From Cardiobacterium sp963553325 (GTDB taxonomy: Bacteria; Pseudomonadota; Gammaproteobacteria; Cardiobacteriales; Cardiobacteriaceae): 14,896 bases of DNA. Positions within the stretch are counted from its first letter, which is position 1, and every line of letters starts with the position of its first letter. The notes beneath the pieces are model-generated. The model saw only the letters and a program-made list of their open reading frames with translations. It was not told the DNA's origin and searched no databases. This document shows positions 1-5,440 of the stretch, in pieces. Location: the NCBI GenBank assembly GCA_963553325.1, contig CAUVOF010000055.1:1-14896 (forward strand). Direction: 5' to 3'. The position numbers and the translations under genes are program-made.

Positions 1-20
1 GGATAAGAAGATAACTGCAT
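1..20 (-). CDS. Possible start of a further small membrane-protein gene, cut by the window edge
   Basis: On the minus strand an ATG at 20-18 opens a frame reading M-Q-L-S-S-Y-P up to the window edge. An AAGGA-like ribosome binding site lies about ten bases before it, inside the last codons of the preceding DUF6404-like gene. The neighbouring DUF6404-like proteins all carry (S/A)-Y-P near their N-terminus, so this could be another member of the array. Only seven residues are visible, so this rests on a short match and on spacing. Confidence 0.3.
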
Positions 21-27
21 AAATAGA

Positions 28-438
28 TTATTCCTTTGCTGAATGCCAAATTTCCTGCCACGATGGCAGATTGTATTCCGCCCGACATTCCCGATAGCGG
101 CAAGCGACAATCAGCCCGCCAATAATGGTGACGGCAATGCCGGTGCAGATAATTGCTAATAGTGACCAAGCCGAAAAAAGGGATAGCACCAAGGCTGTGA
201 GTAAGCCAAAAAAGATACCATAGCCGCAAAGATTGCTGATAAAGCCCGCCAATATAGGCGGCGATAACAACACACCGCGCCGCCAGAAAAAGCGGTGCAA
301 GGGTGTCGCCTGACTCCAAGCGGGCAATTTGAGTGATTGCAGCAGCGTCAAGGTAGTATTAATCGCAGGCGGATAGGCGCTGTTTTGCGCCTTTGCTTTG
401 GTGGGACGATAAATAATCGGCTTTTGCGGTTTAGGCAT
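28..438 (-). CDS. DUF6404-like small membrane protein, copy 1
   Basis: A 136-residue protein of unknown function. A soluble N-terminus holds the array signature (AYPPAINTTLTLLQSL) and an RFFWRRG segment; two hydrophobic segments follow at about residues 57-77 and 83-112, then a basic cytoplasmic tail ending in L-P-S-W-x-E-I-W. This order (short helix, LxRxLWRxG, two membrane helices, L-x-S-W-x-E tail) is what I remember of DUF6404; the family call is recollection, not a search. The gene is a near-identical copy of the one at 1504-1911: the first roughly 100 residues are the same, while the C-terminal tail differs at about ten positions. It starts six bases after the stop of the two-module gene upstream, so it is probably co-transcribed. 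No strong Shine-Dalgarno is visible; the leader GGATAACCCCG is duplicated with the gene. Confidence 0.75.
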   Translation of the reverse strand: MPKPQKPIIYRPTKAKAQNSAYPPAINTTLTLLQSLKLPAWSQATPLHRFFWRRGVLLSPPILAGFISNLCGYGIFFGLLTALVLSLFSAWSLLAIICTGIAVTIIGGLIVACRYRECRAEYNLPSWQEIWHSAKE

Positions 439-472
439 CGGGGTTATCCGTTTTTATCGGAAGATTTTGTGG
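48..472. repeat. Long direct repeat, copy A (partner 1521-1945)
   Basis: This stretch is repeated at an offset of exactly 1473 bp. Bases 130-457 match 1603-1930 without a difference; to the left about seven differences are scattered over 82 bp, and to the right similarity fades within 15 bp. It covers a whole DUF6404-like gene plus about 30 bp upstream. Confidence 0.9.
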
Positions 473-1511
473 AAGCATTTTTTCCCTCACGATAAAAGCG
501 GTGGATAATTATCTTACGCAAAATGCGGTAAAGCATAACTGCGAAAGGAATGACAATAAATACTGATACCAGCTTTTTCAGCGTGCCTACATAGCGCCAC
601 CATAGCGGCATAATCGTTGGCGGATTGGTACTATCATCAATGCGGTAAGCGAATTCGCGCGGGTCATGCGTGCGCCCCGTATATTGCCGGATAAAAATGG
701 TGTCATTCTCGCGGGTAACGATTAGGCGTTGCATGATTTCCCCTTCCTCGTGCCATTCCTCAAATTGCAGCGACTCACGACAAAGTGCCTTATCTTGCCA
801 TGATTTCGGCTTTGCCAAAGGAAGTAATTGCGGCTGTCCATCGACAAAAACACAAATCGAAAAAGCCTTGTCTATCGCATAATCGGGACGGTTAATATAA
901 AAGAAAACAAGCCCGCCACAAAATAGCCATATGGCAAACGCTAGCGGCAATTCCCAATAAAAAGGCAGCGCAGAATATCGCAACTCCGACTGAATGGTCA
1001 TCGTATCTTCCGGCTTGCGATAAAAACGGCGGATAATGATTCTGCGTAAAATGCGGTAAAGCATGTCGGCAAAAGGAATGGCAAAGAGCACCGCAATCAT
1101 TTTGCTCAGCATCGCATTACGTCGCCACCATAGCGGCGTAATCGTTGGCGGCTGGGTGCTGTCATCAATACGATAAGAAAACTCCTGCGGATCACTCGGA
1201 CTGTCAAAAAATTCCTGGACATAAAACGTATCGTTATTGCGTTCAACATAAATACGACGAATACCTTCATGATCTTCGAAATACAGCGAATCGCGGCAAA
1301 GCGGCTTGTCTTGCCACTGCTCCGGCGATGCCAAACGCGCCAATATTGGACGCGCATCATCTAAAACACAAACTGAAAACAACCCATCGGGGATGTCCTG
1401 CTTTTTCGCCAGATAAAGAAAAAATCCCCAGCTCGCCAATGCCCAACAGGCAAGGCCGAGCGGAATACGCAGCCAGAAAGGCAGCAGCGTTTTTTGCTTT
1501 AATTTACTCAT
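444..1511 (-). CDS. Two-module membrane protein (tandem in-frame duplication), unknown family
   Basis: A 355-residue protein I do not recognise, built from two homologous modules at about residues 8-166 and 179-342. Each module has a membrane helix, a roughly 105-residue probably periplasmic domain, and a second helix followed by the basic motif MLYRILR-x-III-x-RFYR. Shared landmarks are two cysteines per module (C48 and C72; C220 and C244), W-Q-D-K-x-L-C-R, Y-R-I-D-D-S-T and P-L-W-W-R. The paired cysteines suggest one disulfide per module. The ATG at 1511 was chosen because GGAGAACGT lies just before it and it overlaps the upstream DUF6404-like gene by 8 bp, implying translational coupling; a longer frame to 1583 lacks this support. 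A second well-placed ATG (Met171, position 1001) with GGAAG five bases upstream could start the second module alone. Function unknown. Confidence 0.75.
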   Translation of the reverse strand: MSKLKQKTLLPFWLRIPLGLACWALASWGFFLYLAKKQDIPDGLFSVCVLDDARPILARLASPEQWQDKPLCRDSLYFEDHEGIRRIYVERNNDTFYVQEFFDSPSDPQEFSYRIDDSTQPPTITPLWWRRNAMLSKMIAVLFAIPFADMLYRILRRIIIRRFYRKPEDTMTIQSELRYSALPFYWELPLAFAIWLFCGGLVFFYINRPDYAIDKAFSICVFVDGQPQLLPLAKPKSWQDKALCRESLQFEEWHEEGEIMQRLIVTRENDTIFIRQYTGRTHDPREFAYRIDDSTNPPTIMPLWWRYVGTLKKLVSVFIVIPFAVMLYRILRKIIIHRFYREGKNASTKSSDKNG

Positions 1512-1911
1512 ACGTTCTCCAAATTTCCCGCCACGACGGCAGATTAAATTCCGCCCGCCATTCCCGAAAGCGGCAAGCGACAATCAGCCCGCCAATAATG
1601 GCGACGGCAATGCCGGTGCAGATAATTGCTAATAGTGACCAAGCCGAAAAAAGGGATAGCACCAAGGCTGTGAGTAAGCCAAAAAAGATACCATAGCCGC
1701 AAAGATTGCTGATAAAGCCCGCCAATATAGGCGGCGATAACAACACACCGCGCCGCCAGAAAAAGCGGTGCAAGGGTGTCGCCTGACTCCAAGCGGGCAA
1801 TTTGAGTGATTGCAGCAGCGTCAAGGTAGTATTAATCGCAGGCGGATAGGCGCTGTTTTGCGCCTTTGCTTTGGTGGGACGATAAATAATCGGCTTTTGC
1901 GGTTTAGGCAT
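1504..1911 (-). CDS. DUF6404-like small membrane protein, copy 2
   Basis: A 135-residue near-twin of the gene at 28-438, with the same soluble N-terminus, RFFWRRG segment, two membrane helices and L-P-S-W-x-E-I-W tail. It overlaps the upstream DUF6404-like gene by 8 bp and the downstream two-module gene by 8 bp, which suggests a translationally coupled operon. The DNA from 1603 to 1930 is identical to 130-457, running past the start codon into the 3' end of the upstream gene, while the last 70 bp of the coding region differ. This placement looks ancestral, because the sequence upstream of its ATG is in-frame coding sequence of the upstream gene (ending K-T-D-N-P-D-A). Function unknown; the family assignment is from remembered motifs. 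Confidence 0.78.
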   Translation of the reverse strand: MPKPQKPIIYRPTKAKAQNSAYPPAINTTLTLLQSLKLPAWSQATPLHRFFWRRGVLLSPPILAGFISNLCGYGIFFGLLTALVLSLFSAWSLLAIICTGIAVAIIGGLIVACRFREWRAEFNLPSWREIWRTYE

Positions 1912-1945
1912 CGGGGTTATCCGTTTTTATAGGAAGATTCTGCAC
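1521..1945. repeat. Long direct repeat, copy B (partner 48-472)
   Basis: Partner of the repeat at 48-472 in the same orientation. The upstream edge of this copy is coding sequence of the next DUF6404-like gene, whereas in copy A the same bases are the tail of the two-module gene read in another frame. That makes this the likely source copy. Confidence 0.9.
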
Positions 1946-2290
1946 TTCTTGCCAGGAAAGCAGTTTTAATTTTTTCTGTACAGTTCTGATACCGAATGCA
2001 CCGCCCGTTCCTGCAGCAATGCCTAAAATAGCCCAGTAGAGGAAAAAATCGCTAGGAAAACTCCATTCATTACGCTTTATCAAAAATAAAATTGCTAAGG
2101 TTGAAAAAAAGCCACTTATTAGTCCTGAAATTATCATGTTGGTAAAAAAACCTGCCAGTAATACTGGCGGCAGCGCAATGCCTTTTAGCCAAAGTAATCG
2201 GTAAAACCAGGGATGTTTGCGGTAGCCTTTAGGCATCTCAATGGCTTGCAAATATGCCAATGCTTTTTCTATAGATGGTGGATAGGACAT
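1904..2290 (-). CDS. DUF6404-like small membrane protein
   Basis: A 128-residue paralogue of its neighbours. It has an N-terminal helix after M-S-Y-P-P, a Y-R-L-L-W-L-K-G segment, hydrophobic segments at about residues 43-68 and 75-100, and a C-terminal L-L-S-W-Q-E-V-Q-N-L-P motif. The start at 2290 is preferred over an upstream ATG at 2338 because GGGAGAATAACA precedes it and the product then aligns with the next paralogue. The extra upstream codons would also run through a terminator-like hairpin. It overlaps the next gene by 8 bp. Function unknown. Confidence 0.78.
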   Translation of the reverse strand: MSYPPSIEKALAYLQAIEMPKGYRKHPWFYRLLWLKGIALPPVLLAGFFTNMIISGLISGFFSTLAILFLIKRNEWSFPSDFFLYWAILGIAAGTGGAFGIRTVQKKLKLLSWQEVQNLPIKTDNPDA

Positions 2291-2307
2291 TGTTATTCTC
2301 CCAGTTA

Positions 2308-2339
2308 TATAAAAACAAAATGGTGCGCCGAGGCGCACC
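2308..2339 (-). terminator. Rho-independent terminator after the first DUF6404-like gene
   Basis: Read on the minus strand, a G+C-rich perfect inverted repeat (2339-2322, GGTGCGCC/GGCGCACC) is followed at once by ATTTTGTTTTTATA. It sits 14 bp after the stop of the gene at 2353-2724 and before the ribosome binding site of the next gene. It probably limits or attenuates transcription into the rest of the array. Confidence 0.7.
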
Positions 2340-2352
2340 CTATGCAGTTATG

Positions 2353-2724
2353 TTAGACGTTCTCTTCGGGCAGGTTTTGAATTTCCGCCCAGGAAAGCAA
2401 GCCAAATTTTTGCCGTTGTTTTTGGTAATAACGAGTCGTTAGGTTGCCGTAAATCACGGCATATATCACCATGCCAATTATCCCTACTATGAATGGCTGC
2501 CAAAAACCAGGATTTATGATGCGCATAATGATTGCTGTCAGAATTGACCCTACTATGCCGAAAAAAAGCGCGTTATAAAGGAAACTCGCCAGAATGACGG
2601 GCTGGGCAATAACACCTTTGCGCCATAGGAATTTATACCATGGCGGTATCTTTTTATAGTGTTCCGGGATATCTACCGCTTGTAGGTATGCCAATGCTTT
2701 TGCAACGGATGCTGGATAGGACAT
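2353..2724 (-). CDS. DUF6404-like small membrane protein, first gene of the array
   Basis: A 123-residue protein beginning M-S-Y-P, with the Y-K-F-L-W-R-K-G segment near residue 30, two hydrophobic segments at about 39-60 and 67-92, and the tail L-L-S-W-A-E-I-Q-N-L-P. It resembles the 1904-2290 product along its whole length. The start is supported by AAGGAG seven bases before the ATG. It is the promoter-proximal gene of the block, and a hairpin terminator follows its stop. Base composition is clearly AT-richer than in the housekeeping genes that follow, which suggests acquired DNA. Function unknown; the DUF6404 assignment rests on remembered motifs. Confidence 0.78.
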   Translation of the reverse strand: MSYPASVAKALAYLQAVDIPEHYKKIPPWYKFLWRKGVIAQPVILASFLYNALFFGIVGSILTAIIMRIINPGFWQPFIVGIIGMVIYAVIYGNLTTRYYQKQRQKFGLLSWAEIQNLPEENV

Positions 2725-2873
2725 AGTGCACTCCTTGGGTTTGATGAGATATAGAAGTAACCGCCATTTATTGGATAGCGGTATGCCAAGGGTACTATAT
2801 GCGGCTCATATTGCAACGCATTCAGCCCGCTTTGTCATGGTGCAGCGGCTGGGATTCTCTACACCGTCGCGCT
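2725..2873. other. Intergenic leader of the DUF6404-like array
   Basis: This 149-bp AT-rich stretch lies between the small membrane-protein gene and the array. On the minus strand it should hold the array promoter; TATAGT (near 2800) is the best -10-like hexamer, but I see no convincing -35 at the right distance. A weak inverted repeat (ACCGC at about 2760, GCGGT at about 2778) is present. No clear terminator for the upstream gene is visible. Confidence 0.35.
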
Positions 2874-3344
2874 TTAGAAATCGTTGCGGTAGCGGCCGAT
2901 GGCATTCAGGAAAAGGAAGAACATTAGCAGGTTGAGATTGAGGGCGAAGTTCGCGCTTTCGTATTGGTAGTAGAAGTTAAGCGCGGCGGGGAAATAGAGC
3001 GAGAGGACGCCCCATTGGATGGCGATGCTTTGCAGGCCAAAGAGCGCGACCAGAACCAGCATGCCGTTGGCGCGGCCACGAATGCTTTGCACTGCACCGT
3101 ACACGCCGGCGCCAATGGCAACGAGCGCTAGCAGGTTGGCAAAGCCGCTGTAACCAGCGGGGGTGATGCGTTTGCAGTAGTCTTTGATGTGGGCGAGGTC
3201 GAGGTGCATGCCGTGCTGTTGGCAGCCCGCTCCGGCAAAGTGGGCAATGCCCAAGAGGCGCAGCAGTGTCCAGGCGGCAAGAGCGAGGGCGATGGCGGCA
3301 ATCAGGCCGGTTTCGAGGGTGAGGCGGATTTGTTTTTTTCTCAT
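2874..3344 (-). CDS. Small four-helix inner-membrane protein of unknown function
   Basis: A 156-residue hydrophobic protein with four predicted membrane segments at about residues 12-34, 66-88, 95-118 and 132-150. The loop between helices 1 and 2 carries two cysteines (C41 and C57), possibly a periplasmic disulfide pair. I do not recognise the family. The four-helix shape with loop cysteines loosely recalls DsbB- or VKOR-like proteins, but no CxxC motif is present, so I do not claim that. The ATG at 3344 overlaps the tsaD stop as ATGA, so translation is probably coupled to tsaD. An upstream extension to 3473 would read in another frame through tsaD and is rejected. Confidence 0.7.
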   Translation of the reverse strand: MRKKQIRLTLETGLIAAIALALAAWTLLRLLGIAHFAGAGCQQHGMHLDLAHIKDYCKRITPAGYSGFANLLALVAIGAGVYGAVQSIRGRANGMLVLVALFGLQSIAIQWGVLSLYFPAALNFYYQYESANFALNLNLLMFFLFLNAIGRYRNDF

Positions 3345-4378
3345 GGCTGGACGGGGTGCGGGGGAAGTGATGCCAACTCCCAGCGCGCGCGAACGTCTAT
3401 ATCGAGCGGGCTGTCGTGGCCGTCGTAGCGGTGCGCGGCGGCAAAGGCAATCATTAGCGCATTGTCGCCGCACAGGGCAAGTGGCGGGAAATAGACGTGC
3501 CGCCGCTGTTTTTCTGCTTCATTTTGCAGGGTTTGCCGCAGTTGGCGGTTGGCGCTGACGCCGCCGGCGACAACGAGGTCACGGTAGCCGGTTTCTTGCC
3601 AGGCGCGGCGGCATTTGATGGCAAGGGTTTCGACCACGGCTTGTTGGAAACTGGCGGCGATGTCGGCGCGGGTTTGTGCGTCGTCGCCCTCTTCTTCAAT
3701 GAGCAGGCGCACTTGCGTTTTCAGGCCGCTGAAGCTGAAGTCCATACCGGGGCGGTTGGTCATCGGGCGCGGCAGCGGGAAGCGCGCAGCATCGCCGTTT
3801 TCGGCAAGTGCCGCGAGTTCGGGGCCGCCGGGATAGGGTAGTCCCATCAGTTTGGCGGTTTTGTCGAAGGCTTCACCGACGGCGTCATCCAGCGTTTGTC
3901 CCAGCAGGCGGTATTTGCCGGGGGCATCTACCGCCATCAGTTGGGTATGGCCGCCGGAAACGAGCAGGGCGATGAAGGGGATTTCCGGCTGTGTCTCTGC
4001 CAAGAGCGGCGAGAGTAAATGCCCTTCCATGTGATGCACGGCGATAGCGGGGATACCGAGGGCGTAGGCAAGCGAGCGCGCGTAACCGGCGCCGGTCATC
4101 AGTGCGCCAAGCAGGCCAGGGCCTGCGGTGTAGGCGATGAGATTGACGTCTTGCAGGGTTTTGTCGGCGCGCTCCAGCGCTTGTTGCAGGACAAGCGGCA
4201 GGCGGCGCAGGTGGTCGCGCGCGGCGAGTTCGGGGACGACGCCGCCATGCTGACGGTGCAGTTCGATTTGGGAATAGACTTCGTTGGCGAGGATGCCTTC
4301 GTCGCGGCTGTAGAGGGCGACGGCGGTTTCGTCGCAGGAAGATTCGATGGCAAGGATGAGGGGCGCGTTAGCGGTCAT
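3341..4378 (-). CDS. tsaD: tRNA N6-adenosine threonylcarbamoyltransferase TsaD
   Basis: TsaD transfers the threonylcarbamoyl group from threonylcarbamoyl-AMP to A37 of ANN-decoding tRNAs (t6A), working with TsaB and TsaE in the cytoplasm. The 345-residue product has the family hallmarks: I-E-S-S-C-D-E-T near the start, H-G-G-V-V-P-E-L, the metal-binding H-M-E-G-H (H116, H120), S-G-G-H-T (141-145), F-S-F-S-G-L-K-T, V-A-G-G-V-S-A-N and C-G-D-N-A-L-M-I-A. Length matches the family. I chose the ATG at 4378; a TTG at 4402 would add eight residues before the conserved core and lies against a terminator. No good Shine-Dalgarno is visible. The downstream membrane-protein gene overlaps by 4 bp. Confidence 0.97.
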   Translation of the reverse strand: MTANAPLILAIESSCDETAVALYSRDEGILANEVYSQIELHRQHGGVVPELAARDHLRRLPLVLQQALERADKTLQDVNLIAYTAGPGLLGALMTGAGYARSLAYALGIPAIAVHHMEGHLLSPLLAETQPEIPFIALLVSGGHTQLMAVDAPGKYRLLGQTLDDAVGEAFDKTAKLMGLPYPGGPELAALAENGDAARFPLPRPMTNRPGMDFSFSGLKTQVRLLIEEEGDDAQTRADIAASFQQAVVETLAIKCRRAWQETGYRDLVVAGGVSANRQLRQTLQNEAEKQRRHVYFPPLALCGDNALMIAFAAAHRYDGHDSPLDIDVRARWELASLPPHPVQP

Positions 4379-4399
4379 GGGTTTTGTCGGTATCGCAGG

Positions 4400-4431
4400 C
4401 AAAGAGAAAGCCCCGCGCGGGGTGCGGGGCT
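4400..4431 (-). terminator. Rho-independent terminator between the second roadblock gene and tsaD
   Basis: On the minus strand AGCCCCGC and GCGGGGCT (4431-4424 and 4416-4409) form a perfect 8-bp stem with a 7-base loop, followed by TTCTCTTT. It lies 19 bp after the roadblock stop and only about 22 bp before the tsaD ATG, so tsaD may depend on read-through or on a promoter inside the upstream gene. Confidence 0.75.
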
Positions 4432-4449
4432 ATCCAGTCAAAGCGCCGC

Positions 4450-4866
4450 TCAGGCAAGAAGCAGCAGGCGTTTGCCAATTTGGTCGGTGAGTTTGTTGGC
4501 GCCATGCAGGATGTGGGCAAGCATCGCATTTTGCGTGGACTGGATGAGGATAATCAGCGCTTTGTCGTCGGCATGGACGGAGCTGATGTAAACCTTGCCT
4601 TTTTCGCTGTCGATGGTGATGGCGCGAGTGGCGCCCAGGTTGAGTTCGGAAATGAGCGAGTTACCGAGGGCAAAGAGGGAACTGCCAACAGCGGCAAGGC
4701 TGTCCGCGCTGTGTTTGGATTCTTCTGCGTGCGAGGCGATTTCAAAGCCGTCCGGCGTTGCCAAAAGGACGTTTTTAACGCCGGGGATTTCGGCGGCGAA
4801 GGTTTCCAGGGCGCGGGTGCAGTAATTGACAAAGCTGCTCTCGCGGTAGTCTTCCAGTGTTGCCAT
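4450..4866 (-). CDS. Roadblock/LC7-domain protein, second of the cluster (MglB/CvnB-like)
   Basis: A 138-residue single-domain protein matching the roadblock/LC7 fold: helix 1, then the strand pair V-K-N-V-L-L-A-T-P-D-G-F-E-I-A, a long helix with A-A-V-G-S-S-L-F-A-L-G, and closing strands with A-I-T-I-D and L-I-I-L-I-Q. Roadblock proteins bind small GTPases and act as GAPs or scaffolds, as MglB does for MglA. The start is fixed by AAGGAGCGCCC before the ATG. It lies 9 bp after the GTPase stop in the same operon, which strongly suggests they are partners. A hairpin terminator follows. The GTPase-activating role is inferred from the family and the neighbourhood. Confidence 0.88.
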   Translation of the reverse strand: MATLEDYRESSFVNYCTRALETFAAEIPGVKNVLLATPDGFEIASHAEESKHSADSLAAVGSSLFALGNSLISELNLGATRAITIDSEKGKVYISSVHADDKALIILIQSTQNAMLAHILHGANKLTDQIGKRLLLLA

Positions 4867-4875
4867 GGGCGCTCC

Positions 4876-5409
4876 TTAATTCAGTTCTGCTTCGATGGAA
4901 GCTATCAGGGTTTCGACCAGCAATAATACATCATCGCGCTTGCGGGCATCTATTTCGTAGATGGGGAATTTGAAGTCGCGGGTTTCCAGCAATTTGTGGC
5001 CGTCGGCAAGGGTGAGATGGGCGCCGTCCGTGTCGCAGTGGGTAATGCCGACAACGATGCTGTTCATGTTGTGGGTGTGGAAGTAATCGACGTAATACGG
5101 CAACTCTTTTGCCGCTTTGGGTGAAGAACCGTCCACGAGGATGATGGCGCCGAGCGCGCCTTCGGTAACAACGCGCCAGACAAGCTCGAAGCGTTCCTGT
5201 CCCGGCGTGCCGTAGAGGCCGACTTTGGTATCCGGCGGCAGGAGGATTTGCCCGTAGTCAATACCGACGGTCGTCAGCAGTTTGTTGTGGGCTTTTTTGT
5301 CGCTGTTGGCGACGTCGGTCGAGATGACTTTTTCGTCCGACAGTGCCTGGATGGCCGTGGTTTTTCCGGCTCCCATGCTGCCTGCGAAGATTATTTTGAA
5401 TTCTTGCAT
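4876..5409 (-). CDS. Ras-like small GTPase (COG2229/Rup-type, CvnD-like)
   Basis: A 177-residue cytoplasmic GTPase. It has a P-loop G-S-M-G-A-G-K-T (10-17), a likely switch I threonine (T46/T47) before V-G-I-D-Y-G, switch II G-T-P-G-Q-E-R-F (67-74), the L-V-D segment (91-93), T-H-C-D (123-126) in place of the usual N/T-K-x-D, and I-D-A-R-K-R-D near the end. The G-T-P-G-Q-E-R-F-E-L-V-W stretch is typical of prokaryotic Ras-like GTPases encoded beside roadblock genes, such as CvnD of Streptomyces. The T-H-C-D variant may alter base recognition or affinity. It follows the 332-aa gene by 31 bp and precedes a roadblock gene by 9 bp. I see no strong Shine-Dalgarno. Its cellular output is unknown; polarity, type IV pili and gene regulation are all possible. 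Confidence 0.9.
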   Translation of the reverse strand: MQEFKIIFAGSMGAGKTTAIQALSDEKVISTDVANSDKKAHNKLLTTVGIDYGQILLPPDTKVGLYGTPGQERFELVWRVVTEGALGAIILVDGSSPKAAKELPYYVDYFHTHNMNSIVVGITHCDTDGAHLTLADGHKLLETRDFKFPIYEIDARKRDDVLLLVETLIASIEAELN

Positions 5410-5440
5410 GATGTGAATGGTGTTGAATTATGAAGAGCTA

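Noticed and set aside
1145..1696. 183-codon open frame on the plus strand in the DUF6404 block
   Set aside because: It runs opposite two overlapping genes that have paralogues and ribosome sites; no domain is visible in it.
48..1945. Insertion sequence or composite transposon suggested by the direct repeats
   Set aside because: The repeats are gene-length, contain no transposase or terminal inverted repeats, and I see no target-site duplication.
2874..3344. Small membrane protein as DsbB or VKOR homologue
   Set aside because: It has four helices and two loop cysteines but no CxxC or other redox motif.
4379..4402. TTG start for tsaD at 4402
   Set aside because: No ribosome site, touches the terminator tail, and the conserved core begins right after the ATG at 4378.
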